From the NCBI GenBank assembly GCA_964492485.1, contig CAZBKM010000014.1, positions 7,543 through 71,542 on the forward strand: a stretch of DNA of 64,000 nt. The letters run 5' to 3'. Under the pieces are notes generated by a model. That model searched no databases. It was not told the origin of the DNA and saw only the letters and a program-made list of their open reading frames with translations. Position numbers and translations under genes: made by a program. The first letter of the stretch is position 1. Each line of letters begins with the position of its first letter. The DNA is from UBA5336 sp964492485 (lineage in GTDB: Bacteria > Pseudomonadota > Alphaproteobacteria > Caulobacterales > Hyphomonadaceae). Shown piece after piece: positions 1-7,917 of this stretch.

Positions 1-1512
1 TCCCAGCCCGGAATTGTTGCCGAAGGCCGATCCCTTGGGCCGGTCGGTATAGAACCGCTCGAAGATCGTCTCCAGCTTGTCGTCCGGAATACCTGGGCCC
101 TCATCCTCCACATCGATACGCGCCAGGGTCTGTGGACCGTCATGGTCCTGGTCCAGCGTCACGGTGACCGTACCGCCCGGGGGGGAGAAGGAGCGCGCAT
201 TGTCGATCAGGTTGCGAAGCACCTGTCCCAGCGGCCCGTCGCGGCCCCGCACCTGCAGTGCCGCGCCCATGGTGCGATCGTCGAAGCGCACGACCGGCGC
301 CTCCCCGTCCACCTCCGAGGGATAGGTGCGCACGACATCCCCGCAAAGCCGGGCAATATCGATCTGGGACGTGGGCACGCGCGTCACCTCCGCTTCCAGA
401 CGCGATGCGTTGGAAATGTCGGTGATCAGCCGGTCCAGCCGGCGCACGTCATCGGCGATGACCGAGAGCAGCTTGGCGTGCGCCTCGAGATTGTTCCCGT
501 CCAGCCGTTCCAGCGTCTCGGCCGCAGAACGTATCGAGGTCAGCGGATTCTTGAGCTCGTGGGCAACGTCGGCGGCGAATCGCTCATTGGCAACGATGCG
601 CTCCATCAGCGCCTCGGTCATGGATTCCATCGACTGGGCAAGAATGCCGATCTCGTCGTGCCGCTTCGACAGGCCCGGCAGCCTGAGCGTTTCCGATGCG
701 CCCGCCCGCACGCCCTCCGCGGCGAGGGACAGACGCCGCAGGGGCCGCGCGATGCCAAGCGTCAGCAGGAACGCCGTGATCAGCGATACCAGAACGGCAA
801 CCGCGATGAAGGGCAGCAAGGCCGCTCGCTCTGCCTGAACCACCCGGTCGATGTCGCTTGCTTCGAGCGTCAGGACGCCGACCACGGCCGACACACGCTG
901 GATGGGCACCGAAACGGAGATGACCCGTCGGCCCCGGTCGGAGAAGCGCTGGCTGGCGGCAGTGTCGCCGGTGAGCGCAGCCTCGAACTCCTGTTCGAAG
1001 GTCTGCGCCCGCACGGCGTTTCCGCCTGGCCCGGGCAGCACGGCGTCGAAGAAGCCGCTCGCCCAGGAAGACAGGTCGGCCATCCACACCGAGAGCGTCC
1101 CCGGCTCCCGGATCGGCGGCAGGGCACTGACATCCACCCGCTCCGACAGCATGAAACTGTCAGCGATCAACGTCCCATCCCGACGGCGGACCTGGGCGCG
1201 GATCGTCGCGGGCAGGGCAAGCGGGCGCAGCGTCTCCCGCGCGGCATCGCCATCCAGCATCGGCACCGGCCGACCGCGGGTCGCTCCTTCCGCCAGCAGG
1301 TTCGTGAAGATCTCCGCCTGGGCGATCAGGTCCTGCTTCTTGGAGACCACGAGGCCGGCACGCATTTCGTTCAGGATCATCGCCCCGGCAATCAGGACAA
1401 TCAGTCCGGCGAGATTCGACACGAAAATCCGCCAGGCGATGCGCGAACGCGGACGCGGCAGCCCGAGATGCAGGCCGCGACGGGTCATGGACGAGGCGAA
1501 CGGGACGGGCAT
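1..1512 (-). CDS. chvG: ChvG-type membrane sensor histidine kinase (partial, runs off window start)
   Basis: Inner-membrane sensor kinase, probable partner of the ChvI regulator two genes upstream. Read on the minus strand from ATG at 1512: an N-terminal membrane segment (about residues 27-47), a periplasmic sensor region, a second membrane segment near 255-275, a HAMP linker, then the phospho-acceptor motif FAADVAHELKNPLTSI with His near residue 317. The N box (LIDNARSFSP), G1 box (DEGPGIP) and F box (ERFY) follow before the window edge cuts the gene inside the ATPase domain. The motif set and pairing with ChvI match the ChvG/ExoS family, which senses envelope or acid stress in alphaproteobacteria. 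The signal is not identifiable here. A cyclophilin gene separates it from chvI. Confidence 0.9.
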   Translation of the reverse strand, partial: MPVPFASSMTRRGLHLGLPRPRSRIAWRIFVSNLAGLIVLIAGAMILNEMRAGLVVSKKQDLIAQAEIFTNLLAEGATRGRPVPMLDGDAARETLRPLALPATIRAQVRRRDGTLIADSFMLSERVDVSALPPIREPGTLSVWMADLSSWASGFFDAVLPGPGGNAVRAQTFEQEFEAALTGDTAASQRFSDRGRRVISVSVPIQRVSAVVGVLTLEASDIDRVVQAERAALLPFIAVAVLVSLITAFLLTLGIARPLRRLSLAAEGVRAGASETLRLPGLSKRHDEIGILAQSMESMTEALMERIVANERFAADVAHELKNPLTSIRSAAETLERLDGNNLEAHAKLLSVIADDVRRLDRLITDISNASRLEAEVTRVPTSQIDIARLCGDVVRTYPSEVDGEAPVVRFDDRTMGAALQVRGRDGPLGQVLRNLIDNARSFSPPGGTVTVTLDQDHDGPQTLARIDVEDEGPGIPDDKLETIFERFYTDRPKGSAFGNNSGLG

Positions 1513-1544
1513 GGGCCTACGCTAAGGGCCCTGATGCAAGACAG

Positions 1545-2009
1545 CTAGAGATCGGCTGCCACGCGCAGGCTCACGATCCGGTCAGGATTGCGCACGGGCT
1601 CACCGCGTTTCAACCTGTCGACGGCCTCCATGCCCTCGGTGACGCGACCCCAGGCCGTGTACTGGCCATCGAGGAACCTGGCATCGTCGAAGCAAATGAA
1701 GAACTGCGAATTCGCGGAGTCCGGGTCGCTGGTCCGGGCCATGGAGCAGGTGCCGCGCACGTGCGGTGTGTCGTTGAACTCCGCCTTCAGGTCAGGCTTG
1801 TCGGATCCGCCCGTTCCCTGCCCCTTCGGACAACCGGCCTGGGCCATGAACCCATCGATGACGCGGTGGAACACGATCCCGTCATAGAAACCCTCGCGTG
1901 CCAGCGCCTTGATGCGTGCGACATGGTTGGGGGCCTTGTCGGGCGCCAGCTCGATCGTGACGGTGCCCTGGGTGGTTTCCATCAGCAGCGTGTTTTCGGC
2001 GTCGGCCAT
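1545..2009 (-). CDS. Cyclophilin-type peptidyl-prolyl cis-trans isomerase
   Basis: Catalyses cis-trans isomerisation of proline peptide bonds during protein folding. The 154-residue product is a minimal single-domain cyclophilin with no signal peptide, so probably cytoplasmic. Visible family motifs are GIVFHRVIDGFMAQAGCP, with the catalytic Arg in FHRV, and NSQFFICFDD. I start it at the ATG at 2009 because AAGGAGG lies 7 bases upstream; a longer reading from 2027 would place that ribosome site inside the gene and overlap the chvI stop. It sits between chvI and chvG, 17 bases after chvI and 32 before chvG, so the three are probably one transcript. Its functional link to the kinase pair is unknown. 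Confidence 0.9.
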   Translation of the reverse strand: MADAENTLLMETTQGTVTIELAPDKAPNHVARIKALAREGFYDGIVFHRVIDGFMAQAGCPKGQGTGGSDKPDLKAEFNDTPHVRGTCSMARTSDPDSANSQFFICFDDARFLDGQYTAWGRVTEGMEAVDRLKRGEPVRNPDRIVSLRVAADL

Positions 2010-2026
2010 AGGGTCCTCCTTGGACA

Positions 2027-2722
2027 TCAGGTCTCGTTGTAACGGTAACCGACGCCGTAGAGCGTCTCGATCGCGTCGAAATCGTCGGCCACCTCGCGGA
2101 ACTTCTTGCGCAGCCGCTTGATATGGCTGTCGATGGTGCGATCGTCGACATAGATCTGGTCGTCATAGGCCGCGTCCATGAGCTGGTCGCGTGATTTCAC
2201 GTAGCCTGGCCTCTGGGCCAGCGACTGCAGGATCAGGAATTCCGTCACCGTGAGGCGCACCGGATTGCCATCCCAGGAGCAGGCATGGCGGTTGGGATCC
2301 AGGGTCAGGCGCCCGCGCACGATGGGTTTCGCGTCACCCTCCTCGGGCCCGGCGACGCCCCCCCTCGCCCGGCGCAACACCGCCTTGACGCGCTCTGCCA
2401 GCAGACGGTTGGAGCACGGCTTCCGGACGAAATCGTCGGCGCCAATATTGAAGCCGATCACCTCGTCGATTTCCTCATCCTTCGAGGTGAGAAAGATCAC
2501 GGGCAGTTCGGAGGTCTGGCGCAGCCGGCGCAGGAGTTCCATCCCGTCCATCTTCGGCATCTTCACGTCGAGTATGGCCAGGTCGGGCGGACTTTCCGTA
2601 AGGGCTGGCAACGCCGCCTCGCCATCATGGTAGGTGCGCACGGTATAGCCCTCGGCTTCGAAGAACAGCTTCAGAGAGGCGAGAATGTTCTCGTCATCGT
2701 CGACCAGTGCCAGGGTTGCCAT
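2027..2722 (-). CDS. chvI: ChvI-type OmpR-family response regulator
   Basis: DNA-binding response regulator of the ChvG-ChvI pair. Residues 1-120 form a receiver domain with the acidic cluster DDDEN at 8-12, phospho-acceptor Asp52 in AILDVKMPKMDG and Lys in LTSKDEE. Residues about 135-230 form an OmpR-type winged helix (LTVTEFLILQSLAQRPGYV, DDRTIDSHIKRLRKKF). The start at 2722 is preferred over 2746 because AGAGGAGG lies just before this ATG. In rhizobia and relatives the regulon includes envelope, exopolysaccharide and motility genes. In this window EPS genes lie some 57 kb away, so direct control cannot be judged. Confidence 0.93.
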   Translation of the reverse strand: MATLALVDDDENILASLKLFFEAEGYTVRTYHDGEAALPALTESPPDLAILDVKMPKMDGMELLRRLRQTSELPVIFLTSKDEEIDEVIGFNIGADDFVRKPCSNRLLAERVKAVLRRARGGVAGPEEGDAKPIVRGRLTLDPNRHACSWDGNPVRLTVTEFLILQSLAQRPGYVKSRDQLMDAAYDDQIYVDDRTIDSHIKRLRKKFREVADDFDAIETLYGVGYRYNET

Positions 2723-2772
2723 CCCGTCGCCTCCTCTGCCGGGCAATCGGCAAAGGCATGACGGCCCCTGCC

Positions 2773-2788
2773 GGTTGACCGTTCAACC
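2773..2788. promoter_or_regulatory. Palindrome upstream of chvI, candidate operator
   Basis: Perfect arms GGTTGA and TCAACC separated by CCGT, ending about 50 bases before the chvI start codon. Position and symmetry suit a regulator-binding site. The binding protein is unknown; autoregulation by ChvI is only a guess. Confidence 0.3.
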
Positions 2789-2888
2789 ACGCTTCGGGTC
2801 GCTCCGGAACCCCGCACCGGTCCCGATCCCGCGTCTGGCCACCGGCGGGCCCAGTTTTGGCCCCCATCTGGCGCAGCCTGCCCGGCTC

Positions 2889-2919
2889 TCGACCTGGTCT
2901 CGACCTGGCCTCGACCTGG
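2889..2919. repeat. Short tandem repeat, 11-base period
   Basis: TCGACCTGG occurs at 2889, 2900 and 2911, each separated by two bases, giving three near-perfect 11-base units. The 11-base period equals one helical turn. It lies in the non-coding region before chvI. Confidence 0.75.
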
Positions 2920-3070
2920 CCTCGCTCTCCAGAACCCCCTGCGGCCGCGGGGCCGCCGCGCAGGACGACCCCGCCCGGGTCACTCGCCGGGACGCACCGG
3001 AGGTCAGACCGCGCATCCCTGTCTGGCGGATCGGCAGCCAGGAGCACCCGGAACCGCATCGTGACAGGGT

Positions 3071-3093
3071 GTCGCACCGTCCTACCGTGCGAC
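3071..3093. promoter_or_regulatory. 7-9-7 inverted repeat
   Basis: GTCGCAC at 3071-3077 and GTGCGAC at 3087-3093 are perfect inverted arms around a 9-base spacer, followed by AAATCAATTTT. It could be an operator or a weak bidirectional terminator between the chvI transcript and the 3' end of the DUF3253 gene. Confidence 0.35.
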
Positions 3094-3128
3094 AAATCAA
3101 TTTTGTGGATCGGGGGTATCGAGGATGT

Positions 3129-3401
3129 CTATGGATCGCCCGCCCGCGATCGTGGCGGCAGCCCGATCCTGTAGACGCCCTTGAAGGAGGCCGGGTCGAC
3201 GGGCCGTCCCTTCCGATAGATCGCCACCTCGCCAGACTGCGCCAGTCTGACCGCTTCGGCGCGCACACGGCTCATCAGCGGCCGCCAGGCATCCGGCGCA
3301 AGGGTCCGGGCCACCTCGCTCGGACACAGGGTCTTGCCTGCGCCGCGTGCGGTGGCGAGGGCACGGATGAGCTCGGCAAGCTCCGGGTCAGGGTCAGTCA
3401 C
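3129..3401 (-). CDS. DUF3253 family protein
   Basis: A 90-residue protein of the DUF3253 family, which has no settled function. The typical core is visible: GKTLCPSEVARTL, then DAWRPLMSRVRAEAVRLA, then a short strand region GEVAIYRKGRPVDP. The fold predicted for this family is a small winged helix, but no DNA-binding role is shown. I use the GTG at 3401, which overlaps the stop codon of the serine hydrolase gene (GTGA), so its translation is probably coupled to that gene. The longer reading would lie mostly inside the upstream gene. Confidence 0.75.
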   Translation of the reverse strand: MTDPDPELAELIRALATARGAGKTLCPSEVARTLAPDAWRPLMSRVRAEAVRLAQSGEVAIYRKGRPVDPASFKGVYRIGLPPRSRAGDP

Positions 3402-4633
3402 GTATCGATGGCCGCGTAGACGAGCTGCTGGAACTGCGGACGCACCGGATAGCATCCTGACGGGATCATCTGCGTCATCTGGATGGCGATCAGGTCCTCC
3501 AGCGGATCGATCCAGAAGAAGGTGTTGGCCAGCCCGCCCCAGCTATAGGTGCCTTCCGATCCAGGCTGCATCGTTTCGGCCACATTGGTGATGACACTCC
3601 AGCCAAGGCCGAATCCGTTGCCCTCCATGCGGGCTTCCGAGAAGGTGCGGTCGCCCATGGCCTTGATGGTGGCGCCACCCGGCAAGTGGTTCTCGGTCAT
3701 GAATTCCAGCGTCTTCGGGCTGAGCAGCCGCGCGTCGCCAACCGTTCCGCCGTTCAGGAGGCACTGGCAGAAGCGGTAATAGTCGCGCAGCGACGAAACG
3801 AGTCCACCCCCGGCGTTCAGCATGGGCGGCCGGGTACGGTAGGCCCGGCTCTCGCCGCCCGCCCCGTCGCTCTGCGTAATCTCGCCGGTCAGCGGATTGC
3901 GCTGGTAGCACGCCACGAGTCGCGGCCATTTCGATTCCGGAACGTAGAAGTCAGTATCGTCCATGCCGAGCGGTCCGAAGATGCGCTCCCGGAACACCTC
4001 GTCCAGCGATTGACCGGTCACCACCTCGACCACCCGACCCAGGACGTCGGTGGAATGGCCGTAATTCCAGCGTTCCCCCGGCGAGAAGACCAGCGGCAGC
4101 TTCGCCATGCGCGCGCAGGCCTCCGCCAGCGTCTCGTCCGGACGGGCGATCTTCTCGCGGCGATAGAGCGCGTCGACCTCGTGTTGCATGAGGAAGCCGT
4201 ATGTGAGGCCCGACGTATGGGTGAACAGATCGCGGATCTCGATCTCGCGCTCCGGCCTGCGGGTTTCGTAATCCTCCAGCGTACCGCCGGCCCAGACTTC
4301 GGTTTCGGCAAATTCGGGAATGTAGCGCGATACCGGATGGTCAAGTCGCAGGTCGCCCTCCTCGAACAGCATCATCGCGGCCACGGAGGTGATCGGCTTG
4401 GTCATCGAGTAGATGCGGAAAAGGCTGTCGGGACCGATGGGCTGGCCGTGTCCCAGCTCGTAGGTCCCCTCATAGGATTCATGGACGATCCTGCCGTGGC
4501 GTGCGACCAGAGTGGCCATGTTTGGCAGCCGACCGGTCTCGAGGTATCTGGCCCGGAAAAAGGCCGGGATGGCGTCCAGCCGCGCCGCATTGAGCCCAAC
4601 CTCGGCCGGGTCGGCGAGTGTCATGTCGAACAT
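3398..4633 (-). CDS. Serine hydrolase of the class C beta-lactamase / EstB esterase fold
   Basis: 411-residue member of the beta-lactamase superfamily (Pfam Beta-lactamase). The Ser-x-x-Lys catalytic motif is SMTK at residues 76-79 (IYSMTKPIT) and the second motif is WNYGHSTDVLG near 195-205, where Tyr acts as general base in the family. No signal peptide is visible, so it is likely a cytoplasmic esterase or carboxylesterase rather than a periplasmic antibiotic resistance enzyme. The start at 4633 is chosen because GGGGAGGG lies just upstream; the longer frame to 4747 lacks one. It is followed by the coupled DUF3253 gene and preceded by an acyl-CoA dehydrogenase. Confidence 0.85.
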   Translation of the reverse strand: MFDMTLADPAEVGLNAARLDAIPAFFRARYLETGRLPNMATLVARHGRIVHESYEGTYELGHGQPIGPDSLFRIYSMTKPITSVAAMMLFEEGDLRLDHPVSRYIPEFAETEVWAGGTLEDYETRRPEREIEIRDLFTHTSGLTYGFLMQHEVDALYRREKIARPDETLAEACARMAKLPLVFSPGERWNYGHSTDVLGRVVEVVTGQSLDEVFRERIFGPLGMDDTDFYVPESKWPRLVACYQRNPLTGEITQSDGAGGESRAYRTRPPMLNAGGGLVSSLRDYYRFCQCLLNGGTVGDARLLSPKTLEFMTENHLPGGATIKAMGDRTFSEARMEGNGFGLGWSVITNVAETMQPGSEGTYSWGGLANTFFWIDPLEDLIAIQMTQMIPSGCYPVRPQFQQLVYAAIDT

Positions 4634-4715
4634 GGGCGAAGCCCTCCCCTGAAACGTCTCTGGTGTCTCTTGTCTTCCGCCATTGCCGGCTGCCTGCAAG
4701 GCGTGGCCGTCCAGG

Positions 4716-5876
4716 CTACAGGTCTCCGGCCTTGGCCGCCTTGGCAAGCTCGCGGGCCACGATCACCTGCTGGATCTGCGTCGTGCCTTCGTACAGCCGG
4801 AAGATCCGGGCATCCCGGTAGAAGCGTTCGATCCCATAATCGGCGACGTACCCCGCACCGCCGAAAACCTGCACGGCACGGTCCGCCACGCGGCCGACCA
4901 TCTCCGAGGCGAACATCTTGCAGCAGGAAGCCAGCATGGTGACCTTTTCGCCCGCGTCGCGCCGGCGGGCCGCGTCGAGGATCATGCAGCGCGCCGCATA
5001 GGTCTCCGCCTGGCTGTCGGCGATCATGCCCTGAATCAGCTGATGCTCGATGATCGGCTTGCCGAACTGCACGCGCTCGCTGGCATAATGCACCATTTCC
5101 TTGATCAGCCGTTCGGCCATGCCGGTGCAGACGCCGGAAATGTGCAGGCGCCCCTTGTCGAGGACGCTCATGGCGACCTTGAAGCCTTCGCCTTCCTCGC
5201 CGATCCGGTTTTCCACCGGCACGCGGGCGCCATCGAAATTGACGTCGCAGATATGGGCGCCCTGCTGGCCCATCTTCTTCTCGGGCTTGCCCACCGAAAC
5301 GCCGGGGGTATCGCGGGGCACGATGAAGGCCGAAACGCCCTTTGCGCCCGGCGTGTCGGGATCGGTGCGCGCCATCACGGTGAACACGTCGGCGGTGTTG
5401 GCATTGGTGATGTAGCGCTTGCCGCCATCGAGGACGTAATGGTCGCCGTCCCGGATCGCCTTCGTCTTCAGCCCGCCCGCGTCGGAACCGGCTTCGGGCT
5501 CGGTCAGGGCAAAACTCGAGATGATGTCGCCGGAGGCGATGCCCGGCAGCCAGCGCGCCTTCTGCGACTCGCTGCCGAACAGGACGAGCGCCTGACTTCC
5601 GATGCCGATATTCGTGCCCACCACCGAGCGGAAGGCCGGCGAGGTGCGGCCGAGCTCGAAGGCCACCAGAGCTTCCGTCTCCATGTCGAGGCCGAGGCCG
5701 CCATAGCTCTCCGGCACCGCCAGGCCGAACAGGCCCAGTTCCTTCATCGTCTGGACGACATGCTCGGGCACCTTGTCATCCTCGGCCACCTGCGCCTCGA
5801 GCGGCATGCAGGTCTCTTCCACGAAGCGGCGCACGGTCTCGATCAGCGCCTGGCGAACCTCAACATCGAATGGCAT
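4716..5876 (-). CDS. Acyl-CoA dehydrogenase
   Basis: FAD-dependent alpha,beta-dehydrogenation of an acyl-CoA thioester, feeding electrons to ETF. The 386-residue length and domain order (N-terminal helical, central beta, C-terminal helical) are standard. Visible motifs are SFALTEPEAGSDAGG in the FAD/substrate region, KRYITNA, and the C-terminal RLYEGTTQIQQ, where Glu362 is the expected catalytic base. The chain-length preference cannot be read from the sequence. It is divergent from a thioesterase gene, sharing the 144-base region between 5877 and 6020. Confidence 0.93.
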   Translation of the reverse strand: MPFDVEVRQALIETVRRFVEETCMPLEAQVAEDDKVPEHVVQTMKELGLFGLAVPESYGGLGLDMETEALVAFELGRTSPAFRSVVGTNIGIGSQALVLFGSESQKARWLPGIASGDIISSFALTEPEAGSDAGGLKTKAIRDGDHYVLDGGKRYITNANTADVFTVMARTDPDTPGAKGVSAFIVPRDTPGVSVGKPEKKMGQQGAHICDVNFDGARVPVENRIGEEGEGFKVAMSVLDKGRLHISGVCTGMAERLIKEMVHYASERVQFGKPIIEHQLIQGMIADSQAETYAARCMILDAARRRDAGEKVTMLASCCKMFASEMVGRVADRAVQVFGGAGYVADYGIERFYRDARIFRLYEGTTQIQQVIVARELAKAAKAGDL

Positions 5877-6020
5877 GACTCATCGTCCTCCGGGGGGATG
5901 GCTTGATGGCGTGATCATAGGCGCTGGCGCGCGGCTTGTCGAAGCGGCATCGCGTACCTATCAGACCGGAGTTTCGAAACCGCCGTCCAGACGGCGCCGC
6001 GACGAGGAGGACAGGACCGC

Positions 6021-6446
6021 ATGGCGCAGATCGTGATGACCGAAGGCGAATTTGCAGGATGGTCCCACTGGCCCGACGACACGTTTGAGGCCGAGCAGGC
6101 CGGACCCTTTTACTTCCGCCAGTGGGACGATGGCGTGATCTGCGCATTCCGGGTGGCACCGAAGCATCTGAACGGCCAGGGCAATGTCCATGGCGGCTGT
6201 CTGATGTCCTTTGCCGACTTTGCCCTGTTCGCGTTCGCCGGCGAGGCGCTGGCCGGGTCCTCCGGTGTGACGGTCAGCTTCACGTCGGAATTCCTGTCGG
6301 GGGTGGCGTCCGGCGCCCTGGTCGAGGCGCGTGGCGAGGTGCTGCGCGCCGGCGGATCGATGGTCTTCGTGCGCGGCCTGGTGACCGCCGACGGCCAAGC
6401 CTGCATGAACTTTTCGGGCACGATCAAGCGCCTGCGGGCGCGATAG
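6021..6446 (+). CDS. PaaI-family hotdog thioesterase
   Basis: 141-residue hotdog-fold protein likely to hydrolyse acyl-CoA thioesters. The motif GNVHGGCLMSFADFALF corresponds to the family region carrying the catalytic acidic residue and the conserved HGG. A second block, VTVSFTSEFL, matches the beta-sheet core. AGGAGGACAG precedes the ATG. It is transcribed away from an acyl-CoA dehydrogenase, which suggests a shared role in acyl-CoA turnover, though substrates are unknown. Confidence 0.85.
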   Translation: MAQIVMTEGEFAGWSHWPDDTFEAEQAGPFYFRQWDDGVICAFRVAPKHLNGQGNVHGGCLMSFADFALFAFAGEALAGSSGVTVSFTSEFLSGVASGALVEARGEVLRAGGSMVFVRGLVTADGQACMNFSGTIKRLRAR

Positions 6447-6520
6447 CGCGTCTGCCGTGCAGCACTCGCGCAGCCCGCGGGGCTGGACGCACGCGCAGGG
6501 TCGCCTAGCCTGCCTGCATC

Positions 6521-7552
6521 ATGTCGATCCTATCCATCCTCGATCCCTCGCCGGTCTTTGTCCACCAGACGCCACGCGACGCCCTTGATGCAACGCGGGC
6601 ACTGGCCCAGGCGGCCGACCGGTTCGGGTATCGGAGCTTCTGGGTCCAGGAACACCACAACCTCCCGGGGTTCGCCGGCACGGCACCGGAGGTCCAGATT
6701 GCCGACCTTGCAGCCCGGACGGAACGCCTGACACTCGGCTCCGGCGGGGTGATGCTGGCCAACTATGCCCCGCTCAAGGTGGCGGAGACGTTCTCGATGC
6801 TCTCGGCTCTGTTTCCGGGCCGGATAGAGCTGGGCGTAGGCCGCGCCTCGGGTGCAGATCCGCGGACCACCGCCGCGCTTCTGGGACCCGGAGCCGAGGC
6901 CTTTCCGCAGATGCTGCGTCTGCTGATGGACTGGCTGCTCGATTCTTCGGGGGTCCGCCCGCTACCGGCCGATCATCGCGCGCACGGCATCCACGCCAAT
7001 CCGCCCGCGCCATGCCCTGACCTCTGGCTGCTGACGTCCTCGACGCCGTCGGCGGCCTTTGCCGGGGCCATGGGTCTGAAGCTCGCCTTCGCCGACTTCC
7101 TCTCGCCCGGCGGCGCTGCCTCGGCGCTGGCGGCCTACCATGCGGCCTTCGAGGCGTCCGACTTCACCCATCGCCCGCATGCCGCTATCGGCCTTTCGGC
7201 TCTGTGCGCGGAGACCGAGGCGGAAGCCAGACGTCTGGCGAGCCCGGCGGCCGCGTGGCGACTGAATCTGGGCCAGGGTCGGGGTGCGCCCTTTGCACCG
7301 CCCGAGACGGCCGAACGGCTGCTGGCGGATCGGGCACGCGATGCAGGCGACAGCGCCCTCGACCCTCCCCTCACCGGCGCGGCGGGCGACGTGGCCGAAC
7401 AGCTAGCCCGCCTGGCCGAGGACACGGGCGCTGACGAATTTTTCCTGATCGGCCTGACCGACCCCGTCGCAGCGCGGATCGAGTCCTACGGATTGCTGAT
7501 GGAAGCCTGGCAGGCTTTGACACGGTCGGCCGAGACGCCCCCGGACACCTGA
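6521..7552 (+). CDS. LLM-class flavin-dependent oxidoreductase
   Basis: Luciferase-like monooxygenase family protein of 343 residues, using FMN or F420-type flavin in the family. N-terminal features are visible: ALAQAADRFGYRSFWVQEHHN, followed by the GSGGVMLANYAPLKVAE segment and FPGRIELGVGRA, as in the YhbW/MsnO8-like subgroup. Residues after 180 form the rest of the TIM barrel. The partner reductase and substrate are unknown. It follows the thioesterase gene by 74 bases in the same direction. Confidence 0.87.
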   Translation: MSILSILDPSPVFVHQTPRDALDATRALAQAADRFGYRSFWVQEHHNLPGFAGTAPEVQIADLAARTERLTLGSGGVMLANYAPLKVAETFSMLSALFPGRIELGVGRASGADPRTTAALLGPGAEAFPQMLRLLMDWLLDSSGVRPLPADHRAHGIHANPPAPCPDLWLLTSSTPSAAFAGAMGLKLAFADFLSPGGAASALAAYHAAFEASDFTHRPHAAIGLSALCAETEAEARRLASPAAAWRLNLGQGRGAPFAPPETAERLLADRARDAGDSALDPPLTGAAGDVAEQLARLAEDTGADEFFLIGLTDPVAARIESYGLLMEAWQALTRSAETPPDT

Positions 7553-7677
7553 GGGCGCCTCGTCACCTTTTCGACCTGAGCGCGAAAGTGCCCGCACAGG
7601 GCCAATTCAGACTTTGTCGCAAAACCCAATTCGTGTAAGCGTTTAAAACTCGCGTTACGGTTGTTTTAGGAGTATTC

Positions 7678-7899
7678 ATGGACTCTGTTTTGTCCCTTCG
7701 CTTTCAGGTTGCCTGCCTGAGGTCCAGCATGAACGTGATTCTGGATGCGCTGGACGCTCGATCCATGGAAAACGGACCAGACGAGTTCATCGAAAAGGAA
7801 CTTCCCCTCGCCGTTGAGGATGCCCGTACAGCGCTTGCCACGCTGGAAGGCCTGGTGGCCCAGCTTGACCCCCAATTGTCACGGGCGCATCGGACGTAA
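7678..7899 (+). CDS. Small hypothetical protein, helical
   Basis: 73 residues, no recognised family. It is preceded by TTTTAGGAG 6 bases before the ATG and by a relatively AT-rich leader, which supports a real gene. The sequence is acidic and probably all-helical (SSMNVILDALDARSMENG, then AVEDARTALATLEGLVAQL). No membrane segment, cysteine pair or DNA-binding motif is evident. It lies convergent with der, only 18 bases from its stop. Confidence 0.6.
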   Translation: MDSVLSLRFQVACLRSSMNVILDALDARSMENGPDEFIEKELPLAVEDARTALATLEGLVAQLDPQLSRAHRT

Positions 7900-7917
7900 A
7901 TCCGCAGACGCGCGCCG

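Larger units (their letters stand above)
2723..3128. other. Non-coding leader region upstream of chvI
   Basis: About 400 bases without a convincing gene; all open frames here lack ribosome sites and family resemblance. It holds three visible structures: a small palindrome 50 bases before chvI (2773-2788), a run of 11-base direct repeats (2889-2919), and a 7-9-7 inverted repeat followed by an AT-rich patch (3071-3110). The chvI promoter should lie here, but I could not fix -35/-10 boxes. Confidence 0.55.

Noticed and set aside
142..1548. 468-codon frame on the plus strand
   Set aside because: Runs opposite chvG, which has the complete histidine kinase motifs. No family resemblance.
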